Assembly (NCBI GenBank): GCA_037892935.1
Contig: JAYXKI010000009.1
Span: 310,001-374,000 of the forward strand
Direction: 5' to 3'
Length of the DNA stretch: 64,000 nucleotides
Source of the DNA: Phlebopus portentosus
Lineage: Eukaryota > Basidiomycota > Agaricomycetes > Boletales > Boletinellaceae
The position numbers were made by a program, and so were the translations under genes. Of the stretch, positions 33,792-44,853 are shown in pieces. A model generated the notes under the pieces. It was not told where the DNA came from. It did no database searches and saw only the letters and a program-made list of their open reading frames with translations. The number at the start of each line of letters is the position of its first letter. Position 1 is the stretch's first letter.

Positions 33792-36285
33792 CTACCTACG
33801 TTTACTGTTATATTGAATCGTCTCCGGGGTTTTGCAGTGAAGAGTAGGCATACACTTAAAGTACTCGACAAACGTCTCCGCATAGAAGGTGATAAGGTAC
33901 TGAAAATCAGCAACGCAGGCTTTGTAGCCGGGCCACGTAGACAGTATCGACTGCAACAACGAAATGTTCTCGTTATTGAAGCACACCGGTTCGTCCCAGT
34001 ACTCGAATTGAAAGTCCAGATCCGGCACCACAGCCTCCCTCAAGTTACGGCCCCTAAAATAGACGTTCCTATTGAAAATTCTACTGATCGTGACGTTCCT
34101 TTGATGTATTTCGGCAGCGGTCATGTTTTCGCGAGGGACAACAACATAATCTAGCGCATAGAACTCGCATCTGAAGAGGAGCTCGCATAGTTCCCACTGG
34201 ACCTCCATTCTCAGACTCCTGTCTTTCTTTATCATCTCGGCCGACACCTTCTTATGACACCAGATCTGCTCTTGTGTTTTGTCAAATGGGTCCAAGTGGC
34301 GTTCGGCGTGGAGTACCACCTTAATCGTTGCGACGTCCGCAACCCGTTGCCTCTTGGCTAACGGGGTATCTTGCGGTTCATGTTTGTGGTCACGGAGGCG
34401 CGAAGAGGATGTCTCCGGCATTCGGTCATAAATTTTTTTCATGAACGGACACGTCGTGTTTGGTGCTAATGGCGTCGATTTTGCATAATCACCGTGCAGG
34501 ATAACATGCCAATCGCGCATCTTTCGCCAAACGCATCTATCGAAGTACCCGCTTTCAAGGATCATATCAATCAAGGCCGGTTTAATGCGAATGTAGTTCA
34601 AATACAGTTCGGCAGTCTTGTCCTCATCTTGATGAATGAGCAGAAACGGCGGAGGAAGCGGATACAGAGCTGGATGGCTCCTATCGTCTGGAATCGGCGC
34701 AATACTCTCCAAGCACTGCCGAACTACTGGGTGATATGCAGGCAGGTCGGGCTGCCCACCTATGCTGTCTGGAATATAAAGAACGCGAGCGTGATTGACG
34801 TTTGGCTCGGACTTCAGCTTCGCAACACGCGACTGCTTCGGGGATTTTGCGCCTGCTCCTTGAGATTGCTTATTGCCAGAGTTGTCTTTGGCCGAGCAGT
34901 TACTTCCAGAAGCATTCCCAGAGTTCCCTGTCTTGGGGCTGCGTACAGGAGCCATGACTAGAGAAGGAGGCGGTGATTGACTACGACGCCGCTTCAAATT
35001 GCGAGTAACTGACAAGTCGCCTTTCTGGAATTCGTATATTTCATCTAGGAGCCCGCGAATATGGTTCTCCCCCATCAAATGGTTTACTGACTCTTCGCGC
35101 ATGTGCGCGTCGAGACGAAATGCAAGTCCGTCGAGAATTGGTCGACCTTTGAATTTCATGACTTCTGGTGACAAGAATCTCATCCATGGTATAGGCTTTT
35201 GGATTTCGTAGACCTTTCCCTTGAATTGGCGATTCCCGCAAATGAACCAGACCGGTATTCCGATCCGATACAGATGGTAGGCAGTATCACTCTGAGTAGT
35301 GAAAGCGCCATGCACGTTCAAAATCTTGGAAGAGAAATCGATATCTGAGTCGATCCTGGGCATGACTTCCTTCAGAAATGTGTGCAGTCCATGAAGCTCC
35401 AGCAATGCCCTCTGTGCATCGCGCCACGCAGACAGAGCCTCCCGCCAGGACATTCTGAGTGACTCCATACGCTGCAAGCTCAGCTTGTAAGTACGAATGC
35501 ACCTTTGGTAGACCTTCTTTGAATCTCCATCCGTCTGCTCTTTCCCACGTTCACGGCCGACCTTTTCTGTCATTCCAGCGACGATCCAAAATGCCTTATC
35601 GAGCTCTGCCATTACTGTCTCAGTAAATGAGCCGAATGATATCCCATTGTTGCGATCGTAGTCGTCCGGACATGTCACAAAGTCCTTGCCTTGTACTGGA
35701 TCGTAGAAGTGTATTTGCCAGTGTTTCGTAGAATTCCTCTCGACCGAACGTCCCGTGTGATTGTCTCGTATTGAAGGTATGCAGGCGTGGTGCGAGAAAT
35801 TTTGACAGTAAAACTGAGGCCACAAGGTATACTCGTGTCTGCCCCAAAAGCCATCATCGTGCTTGACAATGCCATATTCGCCCAGCAGAGGATACTCGGG
35901 AATCCATTCCGCGTTCGGTGTGACGACGATGTAGTTGGAGTAGTTCATTTCTGCTGCAATTCGAGCATCACAGGCACGAGCTTTTTCACCCTCTCCTTCA
36001 AACATCAAGAAACCATGTCAGTACTTCCTCGGTATTCTTGTTTATCTGCTTACGCAAATCGTGGGTCTTTTTTACCAAGGCAGGCTCCGGCCAAACGACT
36101 CCCCAACCATCGCCAGGTTTAGATGCCAACTGAGAAGTAGGCCATCGCTCACTCGCGATGCCACGAATGCCACGAGTGCCTTGGGAACAGTGTTTTGGCG
36201 AGGCGGCAGGTTCACTATGCTTCAGTACTTTTATAATGGGCCCAGCGTCAGATGAATCGTCTGAATCGTATGTGTGCTCGATCAT
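33792..36285 (-). CDS. Uncharacterised protein of a multicopy Agaricomycete family, 811 aa
   Basis: Two exons: 36054-36285 and 33792-35995, joined by a 60-nt intron with a GTAAGC donor and an ACTGAC branch-like site. The start is the ATG at 36285, not the GTG three codons upstream. I recall similar hypothetical proteins in many Agaricomycetes, sharing NYIVVTPNAEWIPEYPLL, a HWQIHFYDP block, the NGISFGSF segment, a helix with AQRALLELHGLH, and the AYHLYRIGIPVWFI block; none has a named function. A Ser/Lys-rich linker (RRRSQSPPPS near 350, then K/S/G-rich to about 410) separates this half from a C-terminal half with several Trp-rich segments. There is no signal peptide. The family often sits near transposons, as here. 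Function unknown. Confidence 0.75.
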
Positions 36286-37196
36286 GGATGCCACGCTAGA
36301 ATAACCGATTCGAAGGAACGATAGCTTCAGCTATTTGCAAAAGTGCAGCACTGAGCTGGACTTCTTGGTTGACAGCGACTGAGCGATCGAGATAATAATG
36401 GTGGTCGACAGTCAAGTGGAAATGCGGCGAAATTATTTCAAATAGACATCTTAAGACTTCGTGGGATACACCTACCGAATATGACTGGCGCGTGTTCATC
36501 ACGGGATACGCGTCACCACAAAGGCAGACTCCGGTCTCCTATCTCATCCATCTTCCATCTTCACACCCGTCCATGTCCTCGTCCTCCACTCTCATCGACA
36601 TTTGCCCGTGGATGTGCACTGATACTTTCTTTGATGCCATCCACCATCGTTGCCGGCATGATTCGCACCCCATCCACCTCGATCGGCACGGTCGAGGAGT
36701 CTCTGTCTGGTCAGCCAGTTTAGCTTGCCAGTCGGTCCCATCATCTGTTTCGTACAGCTGATGGGACGGGCTCCGAAGTTCAGTCCTTCAACTCGAAGGA
36801 AGAACATTTCTATGCAGACATGTACGTATTGTCAATACTTGTGTGCGATGTAATAGCCCTAAATCGATCTTTGTGTAAGGAGACTACGCTGACAAGAAGT
36901 AAGCCCTCTCCTTCGGCTTTTAAATTTTTTACATACCCCTTTTCCAATATCTAAGCATCTCATCTCCGAAGTACTGATAGATATATAATACATGTATACG
37001 TGACACATTTAGTGCATATAGCTTTTGTTCCTGAGATTGGATCTCTCCATTTCACGCTTGCTGTACCGTATAGACTATACTAGTTATCATTTGCATTGTC
37101 AGGCTCGTGTGTACCAGACAGACAACTTGAAGACATCATCATCGTTTCCCCCCCCCCCCCCCCCCCCCGCGCTCTGTTTTTCTTATTCTGATCAAT
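36286..37196. other. Divergent intergenic region with a 21-base C run
   Basis: Between the unknown gene (minus) and the transposase gene (plus). A run of 21 C at 37148-37168 lies 28 bp before the transposase ATG, in a pyrimidine-rich promoter-like tract. I found no clear terminal inverted repeat for the transposon here. Confidence 0.45.
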
Positions 37197-38363
37197 ATGT
37201 CCTCGACTTTAATGAAATGCAGTGGAAGCAGCTGTTGGCAATACTTCTCAAACTATAAGGCTTTGCACAGGCACGAGGCGTCTTGTGATGAAGTTTCCCA
37301 TGCGAAAGTGCAGCCGAATCCGGAAGTCAAGAAGCGTATTTTTGAAAGAAGATTGGCGAGATTTTCTTCCCTACGAAAAACAGATGAAGAACCGCAGATA
37401 GATGTATGTTTTTTTAAGTGCAGACTAAATTATGTCCTAACAGCAAAAAAAGATAGTCTCTGCCAGTATGAACGACGACGACGTGGACTCGTCTTCGGGA
37501 CGACACTCAAAAGTAAATGAAGCCACTGTCCCCCTTTTGTCCACTACTGGCCGACCCGTCCGACCTCGTATGTTACCGAAGCGATACCGCCAGCTTTCCC
37601 CGCCTAAGAATGTCCAACAGCGGGAGCCCGATCCGGAGGAAGATATTTTGGTGTGGGACGACTCGGATGCTTGCCAGTGCGCAGATTCGGAAAGTAATCA
37701 GGAGCCTCGATTCGATGTTTTCCGGACGGACCGTGATAAATTCAGGCTACAAAAAGTTTTTCGTCGGGAGCGGCCACCCTCGTCATCGGATTCCGATACG
37801 GTATCTCCTGAGGCGGAGCATCGAAATCCTTATCACCCCATCCCGAATTACAGTGCATACAGAATGTTCAAGTGGTTCTTGTCAAATTCCGCTACTAAAT
37901 CCTTTGCTGATTTTAAGCGTCTACAACTCATTCTGAGCGACCCCAAATTTCACGCTGAAGACTTTGTCGACGTTGATTTAGCGATGGTCAACAGGCGACT
38001 CACAGATAGCTCTCTTGACGATGACAGCTGGATCAAGGTCCCCGTGACTATCTCAGTGCCCTTGGGTCACCTCAGTGATGATGCGCCGAAGTCTGTTGAC
38101 TTTCACGTCGAAGGATTCATGTATCGGCCTTTAATTGCTGTCATACAATCTGTGCTGAGGAAAGACGACGCCACGAATTTCTGCTATGAACCGTACCAGA
38201 TGCGATATACTCCTCCGGGTGCGGAGCACGACATGGGTGTTTACGGGGAAATGTATTGGTCGACAGCATTCCGAGATGTGTACGAAGAAGTCCATAATCT
38301 GCCTCGTTCCGAAGCAGATACAACACTCAGAACGATGATAGCTTTGCTGTTTTACTCAGACAG

Positions 38364-38726
38364 TGTAAGGACTCAAACATTTTCCTTTTCTTTTCTTATG
38401 TCATCACTCATTTTAATATTCTTTTTCCTTTTCTTTTATTTTTTCTTATGCGCTTATTCATCCAATTGCCGGAACATTCCACAACGTTCTATCACGCTCA
38501 CTAATCATCTCATTCCTTGTCATGTGACTTCCTAATAGAGTAGACCTTTCCCGCGCTCAAAGTCTATATAAGTAGATAGTTTGACTCTTTCGTTCCTTGT
38601 CTTTCTATTCTACTTACCTTCACTGCGACATAGCGTGCGTATAGCCCGGCGACTCGCGTTAGCCAGTTGTTTGTTGTTTGTGTTGGCCGCCTCGAGATCG
38701 ACGCCCGTTAGTCTTGCCGCCTAACA
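38364..38726 (+). repeat. Left LTR of element 1 (363 bp)
   Basis: Starts TGTAAGGACTC and ends CGCCTAACA. Contains a TATATA box at 38565-38570; the predicted transcript start is near 38599. It differs from the right LTR at five sites. Confidence 0.95.
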
Positions 38727-38727
38727 T

Positions 38728-38738
38728 AATAGAAAGAC
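38728..38738 (+). other. Self-priming type primer-binding site, element 1
   Basis: AATAGAAAGAC, one base after the left LTR, is the exact complement of GTCTTTCTATT at 38599-38609 within the same LTR. That 11-mer starts 34 bp after the first base of the TATA box, where transcription should begin. This matches the Tf1/sushi self-priming arrangement rather than a tRNA primer. Confidence 0.75.
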
Positions 38739-39124
38739 CTACTCTCAAACCCGTGGTTTAACCACTCGTTTGTTGCTACTCCACGCAGGAGACACATCGA
38801 CGGTCAACGACCGCGCCCATCCCGGATTTATCCGAGCAACCCCTATCTTGCCCGTCAAGGTCCGACTGACTTTGACGTGTCCCGATAGTTCCCGAAAACA
38901 ATCAATCAACCCTCCAATCGTGGCGCTCCGAATCACTCTTCTGTGGAACTCGCATCAGACGTTCTTGTGGGTGACTCATAGAGTCCAATCATCATCAAGC
39001 ATCTCGTTCATCATCTACCTTGGTGCCTTCCGACTAGTCATCAATTTCAAAGACGAGCCGGTCATCCGAAGTCGGTCCTGTCCGAACACCGTACCGATCC
39101 CCATTCCACCCCCGGCCTATCAAG

Positions 39125-40576
39125 GTGGATCTAACTGACGACCAGCGGGCGGCTCTCCCGACAAACTGTAGGTGGAGCGCGTCACGAGGACATCACATTG
39201 TCAAGTCAGGTGATCAAATCTTTACTGCCTGGTGGGACGAGAACGCGAAGAAGTGGTACTCTGACAGAGAAGGAAAGTCGCTTTATTGGCGAGCGAAGCA
39301 AGAGGGAGACATAGACGATCCTGCACCCCCTACCCCCACGCGATCAACGGCTCCTTTACCAGGGCCATCAACATCGACGGGCCAGACGTCAGCTCCACCT
39401 ATAGCACCTTCGTTGTCTTTCACTGAACCACGAGAACCTGCTCCGCTCGTACCAACAGACGAAGAAGAGGAGGACGAAGAAGAAGAGCAAGAGATGTCGT
39501 TGTCGAAAGAGTCAATAACGGACCTTGCTACGGCGATCGCGCTAGCGCTCCAGGCAGCAGGAGAAGGCACGGGCCAAGGATCAAAGTCAAACAAGGTTCA
39601 TATCGCCAAGCCCCGAGATTTCGATGGCGAGCACGGATATGTCGACTTCAAACAAGAGCTGCGCCTGTATGTCTATGCATCAGAGTCGGAGTTTAGGACA
39701 AGCAAAGCAAAGATCATGTTTGCTCTGTCGTATATGAAGAGCGGTGCTGCGGCGAGCTGGGCGGAAAGCTACACGAGTGGTGCAATCGACGAACATGGTA
39801 GGATAGCGTTCAAGGACACTTGGGACACTTTCCTAAAGAAGCTCGATACCTCGTTCGATGACCCGGCCCGGTCTCAAAAAGCATTTGAACGACTCGACGC
39901 GATGTATCAGGGCGATCTCAATGCAGATGAATTCTTCAACAAGTTTGACATTTGCCGAGTGGATGCTGGACTGGCCACGGAGGCTCACGACGAATGGCTG
40001 ATGAGTCGCCTCAAGAGGGCTCTGAACCCGAAGGTGGTTGAAGGTATCATGTGTTTACCCAATGAGCCAACGACGTACGAAGAATTCAAGAAGGCGGCGG
40101 TCAAGGTTGACAGGGTTGAGCGCCAGATCAGAGATCTGATGGCCGAACGCCGGAGGAAGACGATCAGCTCGATGATGATGAAACCAGCGCCACAACCATT
40201 GAAACGTCCGGCACCACCTCAACAAGCAGCTCGCCCCTTTGCTCCACCCGTCCAAGATCGTCGTGACGCCACTGGAGTAACATATGGAGGCTTAGGCCAG
40301 CCGATGGACGTGATGATGAACCAGGCGCGCCGTACACGCGCTTGCTATAAGTGTGGTCAGGTAGGCCACTACATCCGGGAATGCCCTCGAGGCCATGAAG
40401 CAATACGTGCAATCATTGTGGCCTTCGTTCCAGCAGACAGAAAGGCGCTCTTCGAGGAACTCGGCCAAGCCAAGGAATCCTCCTTCGAAGAGGGCGATGA
40501 CGTCGATGTACGAGCAGTACCCGCTGATTTGGAAGAACTCGTAGAAGGCGAGGGTTTTCCGGAAGACCAGACGTAG
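39125..40576 (+). CDS. gag: Gag polyprotein, element 1
   Basis: An open frame of about 483 aa. N-terminal region with an [16 protein letters not shown] block, an acidic linker ([11 protein letters not shown] near 115-122), a retroviral-type capsid region ([39 protein letters not shown]), and a CCHC zinc knuckle [17 protein letters not shown] near 405. Gag forms the particle and binds RNA. The first codon used here is GTG: the frame is open back to a TAG at 39035 but contains no ATG before about residue 123. The true start is therefore either that internal ATG, a non-AUG codon, or a spliced leader. The frame ends at TAG 40574-40576, 18 bases past the slippery site. Confidence 0.88.
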   Translation: MDLTDDQRAALPTNCRWSASRGHHIVKSGDQIFTAWWDENAKKWYSDREGKSLYWRAKQEGDIDDPAPPTPTRSTAPLPGPSTSTGQTSAPPIAPSLSFTEPREPAPLVPTDEEEEDEEEEQEMSLSKESITDLATAIALALQAAGEGTGQGSKSNKVHIAKPRDFDGEHGYVDFKQELRLYVYASESEFRTSKAKIMFALSYMKSGAAASWAESYTSGAIDEHGRIAFKDTWDTFLKKLDTSFDDPARSQKAFERLDAMYQGDLNADEFFNKFDICRVDAGLATEAHDEWLMSRLKRALNPKVVEGIMCLPNEPTTYEEFKKAAVKVDRVERQIRDLMAERRRKTISSMMMKPAPQPLKRPAPPQQAARPFAPPVQDRRDATGVTYGGLGQPMDVMMNQARRTRACYKCGQVGHYIRECPRGHEAIRAIIVAFVPADRKALFEELGQAKESSFEEGDDVDVRAVPADLEELVEGEGFPEDQT

Positions 40577-40594
40577 ACGTCAGAACGACTGGTC
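40552..40594 (+). promoter_or_regulatory. -1 ribosomal frameshift signal, element 1
   Basis: The heptamer GGGTTTT (40552-40558) lies in the gag frame as G GGT TTT, the X XXY YYZ pattern. Six bases later GACCAG (40565-40570) can pair with CTGGTC (40589-40594), forming a hairpin. Slipping one base back enters the pol frame, which is open from 40528 onward. The same heptamer, spacing and stem occur in element 2. Confidence 0.75.
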
Positions 40595-43500
40595 GATCAC
40601 CCAAAGGATTCTTTTCGTCGGACTCGTTAAAATATAATCGTCCTGTTGTACAATACCAAGATGCGAATATCAGTGACGGTTTCACCCTTCGAAAACTCCT
40701 TACCGACGTAATACCTGATGAACCTGAAGCAGACGACGATAACTTCGACGTCTACACAGATTTGTTGGTTAGAAAAGTGAATGCGCAAGCAGGCGATTCG
40801 AACGAGCTTAGTGTGGAAGAGCGGAATCAAACCGCTATAAAAAATGAGGTTGAGGTGGAAGCACCTTACCGCGAGAACGTTGTTGCTCAGGCGAACGATA
40901 CTGAAGCAGTATGGAATGTGGTTGGCAGACGCGCGGCTGAGGTATGGCGCGAGGGCATAGTGGACGCAGATCAATTCATCCGGAGGGCGGGAGGAAAGGA
41001 GTTGGACGCTTTCGTTAGCATCGTACATCCAAAGATAGCGGGCGATGATGAAGTAGATTTGTCAAACCCTCTACTTGAAGAGGAAAACTTCATCGATGCT
41101 CATGCGCTAATTGACTCAGGATGCACGGGTTCATGTATCGATGAGGGCTTTGTCAAACGATACGGTTTCCCCACCCAAAGGTACATTCGGCCTAGACCAG
41201 TCTTCAATGCTGACGGAACAAGCAATGAGGCGGGATTGATCAAGGAATATGTAGTCGTACAAATGTTCTTTGGGAAACACGAAGAGGAGATACGACTGGC
41301 GGTGACATCCTTAGCATCAAGCAACATCTTCCTCGGACATGACTGGTTGACGAAGCACAATCCTGAGATCGACTGGAGGTCAGGAACAGTCAAGTTCACG
41401 CGTTGCCCTGACGAATGTGAGTCGTCACTACCGAGTGAGGAGATAGACGAAGAATTTGTGAGGAATGTGCAGATGAAGGAAGCGGCGAAGTGGCCACCTT
41501 ATCTGGAAGAATACGCAGACGTCTTTAGTGAAGAATCGTTTGAACACCTACCAAACCATCGAACGTGGGACCATGCTATCGACTTGAAGCCAGATTTTAA
41601 GCCTAGCGATTGCAAGGTTTACCCATTGTCGCCGAAAGAACAAGAGGCAATGAAGGAGTTCATCGAAGAGAACCTAGCATCAGGACACATCCAACAGTCG
41701 AAATCCCCGATGGCATCTCCGTTCTTCTTTATTAAGAAGGAAGATGGGAGCCTACAAGCAATCCAAGACTATCGAAAGCTTAACGAAGGAACGGTTAAGA
41801 ACAAATACCCGTTGCCATTGATAAATGAGCTCATCGATAAGGTCAAGGATGCAAAATACATCACGAAGCTCGACATTCGCTGGGGATATTACAACATTCG
41901 GATTCGCGAGGGCGATGAGTGGAAGGCGGCGTTTAGGACGAATTTAGGCTTATTCGAACCAACGGTCATGTTTTTCGGATTATGCAATGCGCCGGCGACA
42001 TTCCAAGGTTTCATGAACGATATCTTTCGAGAAATGATCCATGAGGGTATCGTCATCATTTACCTCGACGACATCCTCATTTTCTCGAACGATTTGGAAG
42101 AACATCGCCAACGCACCAAACGAGTCTTTGAGATCCTGTGTAAAAATGGACTTTTCCTGAAGCCACAGAAATGTGAGTTCGAGGTTGATACAGTTAAATA
42201 TCTCGGACACATCATCGGTAATGGCGAGGTTCGAATGGACCCGAAAAAGACAACAGCGGTTCAGGAGTGGCCAATCCCGCGAAACGTTCACGAACTGCAA
42301 CAATTCCTGGGACTAGGGAATTGGTTGCGATGATTCGTAAAGGACTATAGCTCTGTCGTTAAACCCCTGACGACGCTGACGGGTAAGGTGGAATGGAAGT
42401 GGGGAGAGGAGGAACAACGAGCTTTCGAAGAGTTGAAGGGTCAGTTGAGTAGTCCCCCGGTTCTAGCCATCCCGAACGAGGAGGGTCCTTTCCGGGTCGA
42501 AGCAGATGCGTCAGACTTTGCGTCTGGAGGAGTACTCCTTCAGAAACAAGACGACAAGTGGAAAGTGATAGCCTATCGATCGTCGACCTTCTTGGAGGCC
42601 GAACGGAATTACGAGATCTATGACAAAGAGATGCTCGCAATCGTACAAGCCCTCAAGGAATGGCGACAGTACCTTCAAGGAGCCAAGAAACCCTTTGAAG
42701 TGTGGACTGATCACGCGAACCTGACATACTTCCGATCTCCTCAGAAGCTGAATCGTCGACAAGCTCGTTGGCGGCTCGATTTAGCCGAGTTTGACTTCAC
42801 GCTGGTGCACAAGCCAGGGAAGACGCTAGGCAAGGCAGACATATTGTCGCGACGAGCAGACTACAACAAGGGCGAACGGGATAATGAAGACGTCACGTTC
42901 ATTAGAGATGAATGGCTGGTCAGAGGAACGGTGGAGACATCAAGGGATGTGCTGATTGAAAAGATTCGAAAGGCACAAGCAGAGGTGAACGAGGAAGAGA
43001 GACCGACAAACTTAGTGCTCGTAGATGGGTTGTGGAAAAAGGAGGTGACGGTTAAGCTCTCGATGATGAAGACGAAGAAGTTTCAAAACATTTTCATACC
43101 GACGAGTGTGAGGGAGGAAGTGATGAGGGAGTGTCACGACTCGACATTGGCAGGCCACCCAGGAGCGAACAAAACCGTTGCACTAGCGAACAGGAGTTTC
43201 TGGTGGCCTAACATGTACGTCGACGTCAGAAAATATGTGCGAGGATGCGATCATTGTCAGCGAACGAAGGCCCTCAGAACGACAAGGGCAAAGGTTTTGC
43301 ACCCTAACGAGGTACCGGAGGCGCCCTGGCAAGTTGTCACGGTCGACCTGATCGGAGAGTTGCCGGAGTCAAATGGATTCAATGCGATTTGTGTGGTAGT
43401 CGATTGCTTTAGCAAACAAATCCATGCGATACCAACGACGACAAAATTGACGGCAGAAGGAATGGCCAGAATTTACAGGGACCATGTCTTCCGGTTGCAC

Positions 43501-44490
43501 GGCTTACCTCGAAAGATCATCCACGACCGAGGAGTACAGTTCGATGTGAGGATGATGAGGGAGTTGTACAAACTCCTTCACATCGAAGGCAATCCGTCAA
43601 CGGCGTACCACCCTCAAACGGACGGACAGACAGAACGAGTTAATCAAGAACTCGAACAGTACCTTCGACTATACGTCAATCATCGACAATCAGACTGGGC
43701 GGACTGGCTAGCTCTCGCAGAGTTTGCGCACAACAATCGTGAACATTCGGCGACCAAACTATCACCCTTCTTCGTCAACACGGGACAACACCCTTCAGGC
43801 TTCACGGGCGTTGGAACGACTTCGTCTAATCTATCGGCAGAAGAGTTTGCCAAACATGTCAAGGGAATACACGAACTCGCTCAGGCCAATCTGACTCAGG
43901 CCAATGAAGACATGAAGCACTTTTACGATCGTCACGCCGGGAAATCGATAGTCTATGAGATGGGACAAAAGGTCTTCTTAGATGGTCGAAACATAAAGAT
44001 GATCCGACCGACGAAGAAGATGGATGACAAATGGTTTGGCCCATTCGAGGTTATGGAAAGGGTGGGCGCGAGCGCATATAAGCTAAAGATCCCGAAGACA
44101 TGGAAACACGTTCATCCCGTCTTTAACGAGATCCTGCTCAAACCGGCCGTTCAACCGTCTTTCGAATTACAAAAGAAGCCGCCTCCACCCCCACCAGTGA
44201 TCATTGACGAACAAGAAGAGTACGAGGTTGAAGAAATACTCGACTCACGTCTACATCGAGGAAGGCTCCAGTTCTTGGTCAAGTGGGTTGGATATGAGGA
44301 AGCGACATGGCAGCCGGAATCCGACGTCAAGGATAATGCACAGGAATCAATTCAAGAATTCTATCGCAAACATCCTGGAGCTCCACGAAAGTTAACAATA
44401 CCTCGACAAAGCATGCGAGCACTGTATAGGTTCACGTCGCCAGAAGGATTATGTGGTTGGTCGGGACGCCCAACCTTGAGAGGGGGGTGA
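40558..44490 (+). pseudogene. pol: Pol polyprotein, element 1 (one nonsense codon)
   Basis: Read in the -1 frame relative to gag. Domains in order: aspartic protease ([13 protein letters not shown]), reverse transcriptase (YLDD near 42060), RNase H (EADASDFASGGVLL), integrase with an HHCC finger and D-D-E residues (VTVDLIGELPES; IHDRGVQFD; HPQTDGQTERVNQELE), and a C-terminal chromodomain (EYEVEEILDSRLHRGRL...VKWVGYEEATWQPE). A TGA at 42331-42333 follows NWLR; element 2 has Arg (CGT) at this position, so a former CGA codon is likely. The break falls between reverse transcriptase and RNase H. The final TGA abuts the right LTR, so the last codons also form the polypurine tract. Confidence 0.9.
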
Positions 44491-44853
44491 TGTAAGGACT
44501 CGAACATTTTCCTTTTCTTTTCTTATGTCATCACTCATTTTAATATTCTTTTTCCTTTTCTTTTATTTTTTCTTATGCGCTTATTCATCCAATTGCCGGA
44601 ACATTCTACAACGTTCTATCACGCTCACTAATCATCTCATTCCTTGTCATGTGACTTCCTAATAGAGTAGACCTTTCCCGCACTCAAAGTCTATATAAGT
44701 AGATAGTTTGACTCTTTCGTTCCTTGTCTTTCTATTCTACTTACCTTCACTGCGACATAGCGTGCGTATAGCCCGGCGACTCGCGTTAGCCAGTTGTTTG
44801 TTGTTTGTGTTGGCCGCCTCAAGATCGACGCCCGTTAGTCTCGCCGCCTAACA
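44491..44853 (+). repeat. Right LTR of element 1 (363 bp)
   Basis: Preceded by a purine tract (AGAGGGGGGTGA, 44479-44490). Ends CGCCTAACA and is followed by GACAG, matching the left flank. Confidence 0.95.

Larger units (their letters stand above)
38364..44853 (+). mobile_element. Chromoviral Ty3/Gypsy LTR retrotransposon, element 1
   Basis: A 6490-bp element with two 363-bp LTRs (TG...CA ends), 5-bp target duplication GACAG (38359-38363 and 44854-44858), a primer-binding site adjoining the left LTR, gag, pol with integrase and C-terminal chromodomain, and a polypurine tract ending at the right LTR. It sits in the transposase gene; removing it and one GACAG copy restores the reading frame (YSDS|MMAAK). 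The LTRs differ at five positions, all transitions. Pol has one in-frame TGA. It is closely related to element 2 but has shorter LTRs. Confidence 0.95.

Noticed and set aside
35996..36024. 29-base intron in the unknown 811-aa gene
   Set aside because: Too short; a 60-base intron with a consensus donor and branch-like site gives the same downstream frame.
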